The notes under the pieces are model-generated. The model did no database searches. It was given only the letters and a program-made list of their open reading frames with translations, and was not told where the DNA came from. Positions 34,661 to 44,074 of a stretch of DNA of 64,000 nucleotides are shown here, piece by piece. The translations under genes were made by a program, and so were the position numbers. This DNA comes from Rhodospirillaceae bacterium (GTDB lineage: Bacteria > Pseudomonadota > Alphaproteobacteria > Rhodospirillales > UBA2165), in NCBI GenBank assembly GCA_018674495.1, contig JABHAA010000119.1, positions 1 through 64,000 of the forward strand, written 5' to 3'. Positions within the stretch are counted from its first letter, which is position 1, and the number at the start of each line of letters is the position of its first letter.

Positions 34661-36718
34661 ATGTTCGAAGCTCTCCTAGAAGGCCTGTTCGCCGTTTTTC
34701 AATGGCCGGCTATCGGCTTTTTATTGCTCGGCGTTTTGCTGGGAATATGGCTGGGTGCCGTTCCCGGGTTGGGCGGCATCATCGGCTTGGTGCTATTGCT
34801 GCCGTTTACGTTTGGCATGGATACGATCCCGGCCTTCGCGTTGCTGTTGGGCATGTTTGCGGTCACCTCGACCAGTGACACCATTGCCTCGGTTATGTTG
34901 GGGATACCGGGGACCGCCGCCTCCCAAGCAACCATTCTGGACGGCTATCCCCTGGCGCAACAAGGCAAAGCGGCACGCGCCTTCGGTGCCGCCTTCACCG
35001 TGTCGGCATTCGGCGGCGTCTTTGGTGCGATCATCCTTGCCGTATCGCTGCCGCTTATTCTACCGATCATCAAGTCGTTCGCCTCGCCGGAGCTTTTTGT
35101 CCTTGGCATGCTTGGATTGGCCATGGTGGGCTCTTTAAGCGGCGGATCTATTTTGAAAGGCCTGACCGTTGCGGCCCTCGGTATTCTGCTATCAACCGTG
35201 GGTTATGGTGAAGCGGAATCCATCCCGCGCTTTCATTTCGAAACCGATTATCTGCTCGACAATCTTCCGCTTATTCCAGTGGTCCTCGGCCTGTTCGCCA
35301 TTCCGGAATTAATGGAACTGGCGATCCGCAATGTGTCCATATCCAGAGTGCCAAAGGATCAGACCGAAGGCGGCGGCATGCTCGAGGGCGTCAAGGATGT
35401 CTTCCGCCATTGGTGGCTGGCGCTCCGCTGCGCGGCGATCGGAACCTATGTGGGCATGTTGCCAGGACTGGGGGCCGCGATCGTCGATTGGGTTGCCTAC
35501 GGACACGCCGTTCAAAGCGCCAAGGATAAATCGAAGTTCGGATTTGGCGATATCCGCGGCGTCATTGCGCCAGAGGCCGCCAACAATGCCACCCGCGGCG
35601 GATCGCTCATCCCGACGGTTGCCTTTGGTATTCCCGGCAGCCTCGGCACCGCCATATTGCTAGGCGCCCTCCTGATCCAGGGTCTGAAACCCGGACCCGA
35701 TATGCTGACCACCGAATTACACATCACCTTCTCCATGGTGTGGACCATCGTGATCGCCAATATTGTTGCTGCCGGGCTCTTGATGGTTTGGAGCAAGCAG
35801 GTGGCCAAGATTGCGTTTTTGCCGGGCCATTTGATTGTGCCCGGCGTTATCTTGTTCGTATTCTTGGGCGCCTGGCTGGGCGGCGCCGCAATCGGCGATT
35901 GGATATCCTGCCTAGCCTTTGGCATTATCGGTTATGTAATGAAGCGCGGCGGCTGGCCGCGCCCGCCGCTGATCCTGGCTCTGATCCTCGGCAACATCAT
36001 GGAAAACGCCTTCCAGATCAGCATGGGGGCCCACGGCGGATTTGGCTGGCTGTCCCGCCCCGTGGTCCTCATCGTCATCGCGCTCATTGCCCTGACCATC
36101 CTTTTATCGGCCCGTGGCATCACCAAGAATAAGGCGGCCCAAAAGGCCGACGCCGATGATCCCGCCAGTGCCGTCCGCCAAGAGGCATCGGAAGGCGGCG
36201 CCAGAAATCCCCTGCTATCTCTGCCGTTCACGATCATTCTGTTCGTGCTATTTACCTGGGCCGGGCTGCAAGCCTTCGCTTGGCCGGAATCGGTTCGCGA
36301 ATTTCCGCTGATGTCGGCGGTGCCCGGCGCCGTCATGGTGTTTTTTGTTCTGATTTCCGACAGCAGACAGGCGTATGCGGAGATCGGCAAACATGGCGGT
36401 CTTTCGCCCGCCCTCGCGGCGGCATTCGACAAAGCGCTCCTTAACAAAGCCAGCATGTTCTTTGGTTATCTCCTGGTGATGATCTTGGTCATGCCGTTTA
36501 TCGGGCAGAAATTCGCCTTGCCCCTGTTCATACTGGTCTATCTCATCCGCTGGGGTGGCTACAATTGGCGCATCGCGGGCGGCTACGCCTTTGGTGGCTG
36601 GCTGATGATCGTCGGCTTTTACGACCGCATATTGGACATGCTGTGGTACCCGTCCTGGCTCGATAGCTGGCTTCCGGAATTGCTGCCGTCCTGGTTGCCC
36701 CGCTGGTTTTTCGTTTAA
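34661..36718 (+). CDS. tripartite tricarboxylate transporter permease, TctA-TctB fusion
   Basis: The 685-residue membrane protein begins with a TctA domain of about 500 residues (GLGGIIGLVLLLPFTFGMD, MLGIPGTAASQATILDGYPL, the conserved GIPGS-type loops and about eleven helices). A charged linker near 485-505 leads to four or five further helices (NPLLSLPFTIILFVLF to the C-terminus) that look like the small subunit TctB. Normally these are separate genes. The fusion fixes the ratio of the two subunits. It follows the binding-protein gene by 71 bases and precedes the ASST-like gene by 25. Confidence 0.85.
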   Translation: MFEALLEGLFAVFQWPAIGFLLLGVLLGIWLGAVPGLGGIIGLVLLLPFTFGMDTIPAFALLLGMFAVTSTSDTIASVMLGIPGTAASQATILDGYPLAQQGKAARAFGAAFTVSAFGGVFGAIILAVSLPLILPIIKSFASPELFVLGMLGLAMVGSLSGGSILKGLTVAALGILLSTVGYGEAESIPRFHFETDYLLDNLPLIPVVLGLFAIPELMELAIRNVSISRVPKDQTEGGGMLEGVKDVFRHWWLALRCAAIGTYVGMLPGLGAAIVDWVAYGHAVQSAKDKSKFGFGDIRGVIAPEAANNATRGGSLIPTVAFGIPGSLGTAILLGALLIQGLKPGPDMLTTELHITFSMVWTIVIANIVAAGLLMVWSKQVAKIAFLPGHLIVPGVILFVFLGAWLGGAAIGDWISCLAFGIIGYVMKRGGWPRPPLILALILGNIMENAFQISMGAHGGFGWLSRPVVLIVIALIALTILLSARGITKNKAAQKADADDPASAVRQEASEGGARNPLLSLPFTIILFVLFTWAGLQAFAWPESVREFPLMSAVPGAVMVFFVLISDSRQAYAEIGKHGGLSPALAAAFDKALLNKASMFFGYLLVMILVMPFIGQKFALPLFILVYLIRWGGYNWRIAGGYAFGGWLMIVGFYDRILDMLWYPSWLDSWLPELLPSWLPRWFFV

Positions 36719-36743
36719 ATTCAAATTATTCTGAAAGGTATTG

Positions 36744-38000
36744 ATGATGTCATCCACACCGCCGCACCACATCGAAACCTGTATCCCGGAACGGCGCGAG
36801 CCGGGCGTGATGGTCTTTAATATTCGCCCGGGCGGCATCGCTGAACAAGAAGGCGGCGCCATCGGCTGGTTTGTCGGCATCGGCCAGGACGGCGAATTCA
36901 AACTAAACATGAATTTCGATGCCCCGACCCAGGACGTGCGCCGGCTGGCGAACGGCAATCTGCTCATTTCCCTGACCACCACCGGCGTGATCATGGAAGT
37001 GACGCCGGCGGGCGAGACGGTGCGGCGATGGCATGTGGCCGGCAAATGGCTGGACACGCCACCACCTGAGGGCAGCATAGAAATCGACCTCCCCCTCACC
37101 CACCACACGATCAATGTATTCCCGAACGGCAATTTGATGCTGCTGAGCGCAGAGATGCGGCAGTTTGATGATTGGCCCGAAAGCGACAGCGATCCGGATG
37201 CCGGTCGGAGAATCGCCAACGTGATCGGCGATCTGATTTTGGAAGTTTCGCCCGAGGGCGCCATCCAACGTCAATGGAAGTTGCTCGATATCCTGGACCC
37301 CTACCGGCTTTGTTATGGAAGCTGTTCCGGCTATTGGAAAGCGCGCGGCTTCGAGAACAGTAACGATTGGTGCCACACAAACGCGGTCACCTATAGCGCG
37401 GCGGACGATTGCCTCATCGCATCCCTCAGAACCCAGGACTGCCTGATCAAGTTTTCCGCCGCCACCGGCGAATTGAAGTGGATCCTCGGCAATCCCGGCA
37501 ACTGGCAGGCGCCTTGGTCGGAAAAGCTTTTAAAACCCGTCGGCGATGTGGAATGGCAGTACCATCAGCACGATGTTTCCATCACGCCGGACGGCACGGT
37601 CCTTTGTTTCGATAACGGCAATTTCCGTGCCCTGCCCTTCGCCGAAACGATGCCCGACGAAGCATGCTACAGCCGCGGCGTCGAGTACGCCGTCGATGAA
37701 GAGGCCATGACCGTTACCCAAGTCTGGTCCTATGGTAGCGCCGAAGGCGATAACGTCTATGCCTGCTATCAGGGCGGCGCCTACCGCCTGCCCAAGACCG
37801 GCAACACCTTCCTTACCTATGGCGGCGTCTGCACCAAGGACGGCGTGCCTTCCAGCGACAACGCCGGCAGCTTCGCCCGTTCCCGATTGGTGGAGGTGAC
37901 GCCAAGCGGCGACGTGGTCTTCGATATGTGGATCGATTCCGGCGAGGCAGATGGCGGCGCGCCACTGTCTTCGTTCCGGTCCGAACATTTTCCGGAATAG
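36744..38000 (+). CDS. arylsulfotransferase (ASST)-like beta-propeller protein
   Basis: This 418-residue protein shows repeated propeller blades (GVIMEVTPAGETVRRW, GDLILEVSPEGAIQRQWKLL, SRLVEVTPSGDVVFDMW) and belongs to the arylsulfotransferase-like family, as does the protein at 8.6 kb. The ATG at 36744 follows AAGG at five bases; ATG 36747 is equally possible. There is no signal peptide. It lies inside an apparent operon between the TctAB permease and a molybdenum hydroxylase, so a role in handling the imported compound is likely, for instance as a binding scaffold or as a sulfate-transfer step. Confidence 0.7.
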   Translation: MMSSTPPHHIETCIPERREPGVMVFNIRPGGIAEQEGGAIGWFVGIGQDGEFKLNMNFDAPTQDVRRLANGNLLISLTTTGVIMEVTPAGETVRRWHVAGKWLDTPPPEGSIEIDLPLTHHTINVFPNGNLMLLSAEMRQFDDWPESDSDPDAGRRIANVIGDLILEVSPEGAIQRQWKLLDILDPYRLCYGSCSGYWKARGFENSNDWCHTNAVTYSAADDCLIASLRTQDCLIKFSAATGELKWILGNPGNWQAPWSEKLLKPVGDVEWQYHQHDVSITPDGTVLCFDNGNFRALPFAETMPDEACYSRGVEYAVDEEAMTVTQVWSYGSAEGDNVYACYQGGAYRLPKTGNTFLTYGGVCTKDGVPSSDNAGSFARSRLVEVTPSGDVVFDMWIDSGEADGGAPLSSFRSEHFPE

Positions 38001-38067
38001 AATCCCTGGAAATATTGACTCCCATCGGCCCGCACCTACAATCTCTCCGGCAACGGGGGAGCGGCAC

Positions 38068-40449
38068 ATGAGCGAGACAAGCGGGCAAGGCGTATTGGAT
38101 CGCCCCAACAGCTATATCGGACAAAGCGTGCCACGCCCCAATGTGGAGCGGCTGCTGCACGGCCAGGGCACCTTTACCGATGATATCCAGCTAAAGCGTA
38201 TGGTGCATCTGGCGTTTCTACGCTCACCCCACGCCCATGCGGACATCGTTACCTTGGATTTTACCGCCGCCAAACAAAGCCCCGGCGTCATCGCCGTGGT
38301 AAGCGGCGAGGACGTTGCCGCACTCTGCGAGCCATGGCTTGGGCTTCTCACCCATCTGCCGGGCTTGCGAACGGCGGCGCAGTATCCCATGGCCATGGGC
38401 CGTGCCCGCTGGCAAGGCGAGCCGGTCGCCGCCGTCGCAGCCCAAAGCCGCGCCGAGGCCGAAGATGCGCTGGATTTGATCCAAGTTGAATATGCGGAAC
38501 TGCCGCCGGTGACCGATGAGGCCGCCGCGCTGGAGCCGGACGCCCAGCCTATCCATCCCGAGTTGGGAGACAATGTCTGCTTTGACCGCACTGTCGATGA
38601 GGGCGATGTGGACGCCGCCTACGCCGCCGCCGAAGTGGTGGTCGAGGAAGAGTACATCTTCAACCGGCATACAGGCGTCACCATGGAAACCCGCGCCATC
38701 ATCGCCGATTTCAACCCCGGCGACGATATGCTGACGGTCTATTCCTCCACCCAGGTTCCGCACCAGTTGCAAGCCCTGCTGGCCAAGCATTTCAGGCTTC
38801 AAGAACACAAAGTCCGGGTCATCGCCAAAAATGTCGGCGGCGCGTTCGGCATGAAGGCGCATCTTTATGGCGATGAATTTGCCGCCGTGGCCCTCGCCAT
38901 CATGCTCAAGCGACCGGTCAAATTCACCCCCGACCGGCTGGAATCCTTCGCCGCCGATCTGCATGTGCGCGGCTTCAAGGCGAAGGCCAAAATGGCGGTG
39001 GACAAGGACGGCAAGATCACCGCTTTCGAGATGGACACCTTGGCCGGCATCGGCCCCTACTCCATGGCCCCCCGCTCTTCGACAATTGAGACCAATCAGG
39101 TGCTGAATTTGAGCGGCGGCTGTTATCCGATCCAGAATTACCGCGCCCGGGGCCGCATCGCCTTTCAGACACTGGCCATGACATCGGGCTATCGGGGCGT
39201 CGGCCATCCGTTGGCCATGGCGATCACCGAAGGGTTGGTGGACCTGGCAGCGGCGAAGCTCGATATGGACCCGCTGGATGTCCGCAGACGCAATTTGATC
39301 GCCGACGATGCCTATCCGTGCAAGTCGGTCACCGGCATGCCGTTTGAGAAACTAACCCATCAGGCGGCCTTGGCCAAATTGGAAGACATGATCGGCTATG
39401 ACGCCCTGCGCGCCGATCAGGCAGCGCAAAGAAAAAACGGCATCTATCGGGGCATCGGCTTTTGCTCGCTGATCGAACTTTCTAGCCCGAGCCCTATGTT
39501 CTACGGCGCGGGCGATGCCCCCATTTCGGCCCAGGACGGCTGCACCATCCGACTGGATGCCAAGGGCAATATCGTCTGTTCATCCGGCGTCACAGAACAA
39601 GGCCAAGGCGCCGAAGCGGTGATGGCGCAGGTCGCGGCGACCGTCTTCGGGGTAAGCACCGATAAGGTGCAGATTATCACCGGTGATACCGACGTGACGC
39701 CCTACGGCGGCGGCACCTGGGGCAGCCGCGGCACCGGCATCGCCGGCGAGGCGGTCAACAAGGCCGCGCGTGCCTTGCGCGAAAATGTTCTCGACGTGGC
39801 CGGCGTCATGCTACAGGCGGAGCCCAGTAGCCTGGATATCCGCGCCAACATGATCGTGGATGCTTCAGGCGGAACTGAGCGGCTGTCCCTCGCCGAGATT
39901 GGCCGCGTCGTCTATTACCGGGCCGATACCTTGCCGAAGGATTTCCAATCCGAGCTTACCGTCACCCGCCACCACGTGCCCAAGAAATATCCGTTTTCCT
40001 TCACCAACGGCGCGCACGCCGCCCATATCGAAGTGGACGTGAGCACCGGGCTCACCAAAGTTTTGAAATATTGGGTGGTAGAGGATTGCGGCACGGTCAT
40101 CAATCCGATGCTGGTGGACGAGCAAATCCGCGGCGGCGTCGCCCACGGCCTCGGCGAAACCTTGTTCGAGGAATGTATCTACAATGACCATGGCCAGCTC
40201 TTGAACGGCAACATGGCCGATTACCTGGTGCCCATGGCGCCCGAATTACCCGATGTGGAGGTGGCCCATCTGGTCTCCCCAACGGACGATACCGAGCTGG
40301 GCGCCAAGGGCGCCGGCGAAGCGGGCACCTCGGGCGCGCCGGCAGCCATCATGAACGCCATCAACGACGCCTTGCGCCCGCTTGGCGCCAGGGTCAATCA
40401 TTTCCCGTTCACGCCGGAGCGAGTGTTGCGAGCCTTGGGGAAAATTTAA
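38068..40449 (+). CDS. xanthine dehydrogenase-family molybdopterin-binding large subunit
   Basis: The 793-residue protein is the molybdenum subunit of the xanthine oxidase/CoxL family. Cofactor-contacting segments VGGAFGMKAH, GVTEQGQGAEAV and TWGSRGTGIAGEAV are present, and the catalytic base lies in GAKGAGEAG (Glu751). The usual AYRG..RPEA segment reads GYRGVGHPLAM, a small departure in the substrate pocket. The partner FeS and FAD subunits normally encoded alongside are absent from the window. Such enzymes hydroxylate N-heterocycles, aldehydes or aromatic thioesters. It is followed after four bases by a Rieske oxygenase gene. Confidence 0.92.
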   Translation: MSETSGQGVLDRPNSYIGQSVPRPNVERLLHGQGTFTDDIQLKRMVHLAFLRSPHAHADIVTLDFTAAKQSPGVIAVVSGEDVAALCEPWLGLLTHLPGLRTAAQYPMAMGRARWQGEPVAAVAAQSRAEAEDALDLIQVEYAELPPVTDEAAALEPDAQPIHPELGDNVCFDRTVDEGDVDAAYAAAEVVVEEEYIFNRHTGVTMETRAIIADFNPGDDMLTVYSSTQVPHQLQALLAKHFRLQEHKVRVIAKNVGGAFGMKAHLYGDEFAAVALAIMLKRPVKFTPDRLESFAADLHVRGFKAKAKMAVDKDGKITAFEMDTLAGIGPYSMAPRSSTIETNQVLNLSGGCYPIQNYRARGRIAFQTLAMTSGYRGVGHPLAMAITEGLVDLAAAKLDMDPLDVRRRNLIADDAYPCKSVTGMPFEKLTHQAALAKLEDMIGYDALRADQAAQRKNGIYRGIGFCSLIELSSPSPMFYGAGDAPISAQDGCTIRLDAKGNIVCSSGVTEQGQGAEAVMAQVAATVFGVSTDKVQIITGDTDVTPYGGGTWGSRGTGIAGEAVNKAARALRENVLDVAGVMLQAEPSSLDIRANMIVDASGGTERLSLAEIGRVVYYRADTLPKDFQSELTVTRHHVPKKYPFSFTNGAHAAHIEVDVSTGLTKVLKYWVVEDCGTVINPMLVDEQIRGGVAHGLGETLFEECIYNDHGQLLNGNMADYLVPMAPELPDVEVAHLVSPTDDTELGAKGAGEAGTSGAPAAIMNAINDALRPLGARVNHFPFTPERVLRALGKI

Positions 40450-40453
40450 GATC

Positions 40454-41587
40454 ATGGAGCCATTCGAGGATTTTGCCCACACCGGCCCCGATACCCTGGC
40501 CGGTCAATTCATTCGCCGCTTCTGGCAGCCGGTGATGGTGTCCGAAGATTTGGAACCCATGCGGCCCCAAAGGATCCAGGTCCTCGGCCAATATTTCACC
40601 GCCTACCGGGGGGAAGACGGTAGGCCCCATCTGGTTCAGGACGCCTGCCCGCACCGGCAAACGCAGCTATATCTCGGCTGGGTTGAAGATGACTGCATCC
40701 GCTGCTTCTATCACGGCTGGAAGTTCGATGGCGAGGGAACCTGCGTCGAGCAGCCCGCAGAGAACGAAAGCTTCAAGGACAAAGTGCGTATCGAAGGCTA
40801 TCCGGTACGCGATTATCTGGGGTTCGTGTTCGCCTTTCTGGGAGAAGGTGAGGCGCCGGTATTTCCCCTGTTCCCCGAGGTGGACGAGACCACCGACACG
40901 GTCACCTACAACTGCCATCCGGTGCCTTGCAATTATTTCCAGCGCGTCGAGAACGATCTGGACGAGGTGCATCTGCATTTCGTGCACCGAGTCTCCACCG
41001 ACGAAATCGGCCTCAGCCAATTGCCGGAAATCGATGTGGCGGAGCGCGATTACGGCATCCTGCGCAAGGGCCGCCGCGCCGACGACGGCAACAACGTGAC
41101 CCGCACCGCCCACATCATGATGCCCAATGTGTTGTTCACCGTTACCCCGGCGAGTGCCGCCGATCCGGACTGGAACCTGCATATCGCGTGGCGGGTGCCC
41201 ATCGATGACGAGACCATGGCCAGCTTCATCCTCGCCGTCCGAAAGGGCGGCGGCGAAGGCTTGGTGCGGCGCCCACCCACGGACCCGGACCCCAACGACA
41301 TCACCGAAGAGGTGCTCGCCGGGCGCCTTCGGGTGCAGGATTTGGACCCAGGCTATCGGGGCCTCTTTAACGTCCAGGACAATGTGGCCCTGGCGGGACA
41401 GGGGCGCATCGTCGATCGCTCCCTCGACCGGCTCGGCGCCTCAGACAAGGGCGTCATCCTGTTGCGCCAACTTTGGGAGCGGGAAATGAAAGCGATCCAT
41501 GAGGGCCACCCCATCAAGGACTGGCGCCGCCCGAAAACCTCGTTCCTGGATATCCAAAGCCGCGAGATGGAACTGGTGAAGAGCTAG
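40454..41587 (+). CDS. Rieske non-heme iron oxygenase
   Basis: This 377-residue oxygenase has Rieske ligands Cys65, His67, Cys84 and His87 (ACPHRQTQ, CFYHGWKFD) and the catalytic iron site in NDLDEVHLHFVHR. The architecture, with no small subunit, matches homomultimeric phthalate- or vanillate-type oxygenases. The ATG at 40454 lies four bases after the molybdenum subunit stop. It is the last gene of the 33.5-41.6 kb operon. Electrons must come from a reductase elsewhere; the closest free ferredoxin is at 47.2 kb. It shares a CTAG stop overlap with the convergent cyclase gene. Confidence 0.92.
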   Translation: MEPFEDFAHTGPDTLAGQFIRRFWQPVMVSEDLEPMRPQRIQVLGQYFTAYRGEDGRPHLVQDACPHRQTQLYLGWVEDDCIRCFYHGWKFDGEGTCVEQPAENESFKDKVRIEGYPVRDYLGFVFAFLGEGEAPVFPLFPEVDETTDTVTYNCHPVPCNYFQRVENDLDEVHLHFVHRVSTDEIGLSQLPEIDVAERDYGILRKGRRADDGNNVTRTAHIMMPNVLFTVTPASAADPDWNLHIAWRVPIDDETMASFILAVRKGGGEGLVRRPPTDPDPNDITEEVLAGRLRVQDLDPGYRGLFNVQDNVALAGQGRIVDRSLDRLGASDKGVILLRQLWEREMKAIHEGHPIKDWRRPKTSFLDIQSREMELVKS

Positions 41588-43305
41588 GGAACTCCGGCGG
41601 CGCGCATCAGTTCGGCAAACTTGGCGCGGACTTCATCATCCCTGACAAGTTTCGGCAGGTTCCAATTGTCGAGCACGAATTCCGGGTAATTGGCTGCAAC
41701 GCGCGCTGCAAGTTTGCGCGCATCGTCCTCTCGTCCACACCCCATTAAGGCGGCCGATCCCCAACAGATGGCCGGCGGCCCAACTGGCCCGCCGCGCCCA
41801 ACGTTCGCCTCAAGCACTTCGACCGCCTTCTCATAATCTCCCGCGAGAAGGTAGGTTTGGCCAAGTTGGTTCAAATAGGGTCCACCGATGAATTGAGGAT
41901 TGAGAGAAATAGCCTGCTCCAAGGCCTTCACGCCATCTTCGGATTTGCCAACCAGACCGAGGAACATCCCCAGATAGGCATGCGCATCGGCATCGTTGGG
42001 TTGGCGTTGAACAGCTTCGCGAGCAGCGGAAATCGCTTGCTCAAATTGCCTTTGGTGCATCAAGGCAAAGCCTTTTGCGGTATAGGACCAACCGAAGGTT
42101 TCGTCCACCTTGATCGCCTGCTCTGCCAAACCCAAGGCCCGTTCCACCTCTACCGTAGGGTCGGTGAAACTCCAGGACGAGCCGAAGCAGAGCATCATCG
42201 CGACGCCCGCATAGCCGCCGGCAAAATCCGGGTCCATTTCGATGACTTGCTCGAACATTTCGCGGGCGCTGTCGATACGTTCCGGTACCGGCGGATAAGG
42301 CGCGGCGCGGGCGCGCACATAGAGCTCGTAGGCTTCCAGGTTGCTGGTGTGGACGCGGCGCAAGCTGTCGGCCTCGCCGCGCGTCAACTGGACGCTCAGG
42401 GCTTCGACCACCTTGGCGCTCACTTCGTCCTGCAACTCGAACACATTGTCGATGGACCCATCATAGCGGTCCGCCCACAAATGCCCGCCGGTTTGGGAAT
42501 CGATCAACTGGGCGTTGATGCGCACCTTGTTCCCGGCCCGGCGTACGCTGCCTTCGAGCACATAACGGACGCCCAATTCTTTGGCCACCTTGCGCACGTC
42601 GGCGCCTTGGCCCTTGTAAATGAAGGACGAATTTCGGGCGACCACGAATAGGCCTGATATCTTTGAGAGATCGGTAATCAAATCCTCGGTCATCCCGTCG
42701 GCGAAGGATTCCTGGTCTTTATCGCCGGACATATTATCGAAAGGCAGAACCGCGATGGACGGCTTTTCCTCTTCCGCATCTGGCACCGCCACGGCGACAG
42801 CCTCGAAGCGCAGCGCATAGGCTTGCACCGGCGCCGAGACGTTTTTGACCTCCTGTGGCCCCATATCCTCGTAGACCACTTGAATACGGTTGCGGACCGA
42901 TTCGTACACCATACCGGAAATACAGATGCCGCCCGGCTCCGCCAGCCCTTCCAGGCGCGCCGCCACATTGACGCCTTCGCCATGGATGTCGCGGCCATCG
43001 TCGATGATGTCGCCGAGATTGATGCCCATGCGGAAATCCAGGCTGCTGGCGGCCAAGCTTTGTTGCAAGGTTATTGCGCAATTGACAGCGTCCTGAACAG
43101 TTGCAAATTCCACAAGAAAACCGTCGCCGGTGAGTTTCACAATCCGGCCATGACGGCTTTCGACGGTGGGCCCGATCACGTCATCACGGGCAGCGCGCCA
43201 GGCGGCTACCGTGCCGTCGGTGTCCTCCTCCATCAGCCGCGTATAGCTGGCCACGTCAGCGGCCAGAATGGCGGCGAGCCTGCGCTCCATGGATTGATCG
43301 CTCAT
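41584..43305 (-). CDS. class III adenylate/guanylate cyclase with TolB-like and TPR regions
   Basis: The 573-residue protein has an N-terminal class III cyclase domain (residues about 8-170) with both metal Asp residues (Asp17 in AADVASYTRL, Asp61 in LTGDGFLVEF) and the GEGVNVAARLEGLA segment. Next is a TolB/FlgO-like region (SIAVLPFDNMSGDKDQESFA, about 190-330) and then tetratricopeptide repeats to the end. There is no membrane segment. This architecture is abundant in alphaproteobacteria and is thought to make cAMP in response to unknown signals. It is read from the same strand as the isomerase gene upstream. Confidence 0.9.
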   Translation of the reverse strand: MSDQSMERRLAAILAADVASYTRLMEEDTDGTVAAWRAARDDVIGPTVESRHGRIVKLTGDGFLVEFATVQDAVNCAITLQQSLAASSLDFRMGINLGDIIDDGRDIHGEGVNVAARLEGLAEPGGICISGMVYESVRNRIQVVYEDMGPQEVKNVSAPVQAYALRFEAVAVAVPDAEEEKPSIAVLPFDNMSGDKDQESFADGMTEDLITDLSKISGLFVVARNSSFIYKGQGADVRKVAKELGVRYVLEGSVRRAGNKVRINAQLIDSQTGGHLWADRYDGSIDNVFELQDEVSAKVVEALSVQLTRGEADSLRRVHTSNLEAYELYVRARAAPYPPVPERIDSAREMFEQVIEMDPDFAGGYAGVAMMLCFGSSWSFTDPTVEVERALGLAEQAIKVDETFGWSYTAKGFALMHQRQFEQAISAAREAVQRQPNDADAHAYLGMFLGLVGKSEDGVKALEQAISLNPQFIGGPYLNQLGQTYLLAGDYEKAVEVLEANVGRGGPVGPPAICWGSAALMGCGREDDARKLAARVAANYPEFVLDNWNLPKLVRDDEVRAKFAELMRAAGVP

Positions 43306-43318
43306 CGCCAGTTCCTGC

Positions 43319-44074
43319 TCAATGCTCGCTCAACAATCGGCCGAAGCCTTCGATCTTGTCGTCGATGCCGCCAGCGCGCAGCCCGGCCCAAAAGGTGGAG
43401 GCGTTGGATGTGATCACCGGCTTGCCAAGCTCGTCTTCCAAAGCCTGCGCAATGCCGGCAGAGCCGAAATTGGCGCAGCTTATGAACACCGCCTCAGCCT
43501 CGTCCCGATCAACGGCGCGGGCGTGGACCAGAATCTCGTCCGGCGCCACCGACGCATAATCGGTCCCTTTCGGCCCGCCAGATGTTTCCTTTTTTGAAAA
43601 GTCATACCCGGCCATGGCGACCACTTCGACGCCGTGGTCGGCCAAGTACCCTTTTTCGTGCGCGTTGGTCTCTTCGGAATATGGCGTCGCCATGGATATG
43701 CGCGTAACGCCAAGCGTCTCCAATGCCTGCAACACCGAAGATGCCGTTGCCACCGCCGGCGCGCCGGTGACGCTTTCCAGCTTGGCTTTCAGCATATCCG
43801 CCGGGCAGGCCATGGAGCCCACCGTGCAGTTATAGGCAACGATGGTCGAGCCGCAGGTTTTTAATTCATCGAGGCGGATTTCCAAATCGTCCATCAATTC
43901 TTTGAAATCATCGTGCTCGGGATGGAAATGGATCGGCATGCGGGTGAAGTGGCTGGTGACGCCATCCGGCGCCATGGCGGCAAATTCCGGCTCGGTCACC
44001 GTATTCACGGTCGGGATAATGACGCCGAGCCGGGCCCGCCAGCCGAGCGGCTTTGTTCCTTGTGCATTAGGCAT
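43319..44074 (-). CDS. Asp/Glu racemase superfamily, maleate isomerase/arylmalonate decarboxylase-like
   Basis: A 251-residue enzyme of the Asp/Glu racemase superfamily, with the two cysteines of maleate cis-trans isomerase: Cys83 in YNCTVGS and Cys200 in FISCANFG. The starting pattern LGVIIPTVNTVTEPE is that of maleate isomerase and arylmalonate decarboxylase. Maleate isomerase makes fumarate at the end of the nicotinate and gentisate routes. The gene overlaps the luciferase-like monooxygenase stop by eight bases, so the two are translated together and probably act in one pathway. The exact reaction is uncertain. Confidence 0.82.
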   Translation of the reverse strand: MPNAQGTKPLGWRARLGVIIPTVNTVTEPEFAAMAPDGVTSHFTRMPIHFHPEHDDFKELMDDLEIRLDELKTCGSTIVAYNCTVGSMACPADMLKAKLESVTGAPAVATASSVLQALETLGVTRISMATPYSEETNAHEKGYLADHGVEVVAMAGYDFSKKETSGGPKGTDYASVAPDEILVHARAVDRDEAEAVFISCANFGSAGIAQALEDELGKPVITSNASTFWAGLRAGGIDDKIEGFGRLLSEH

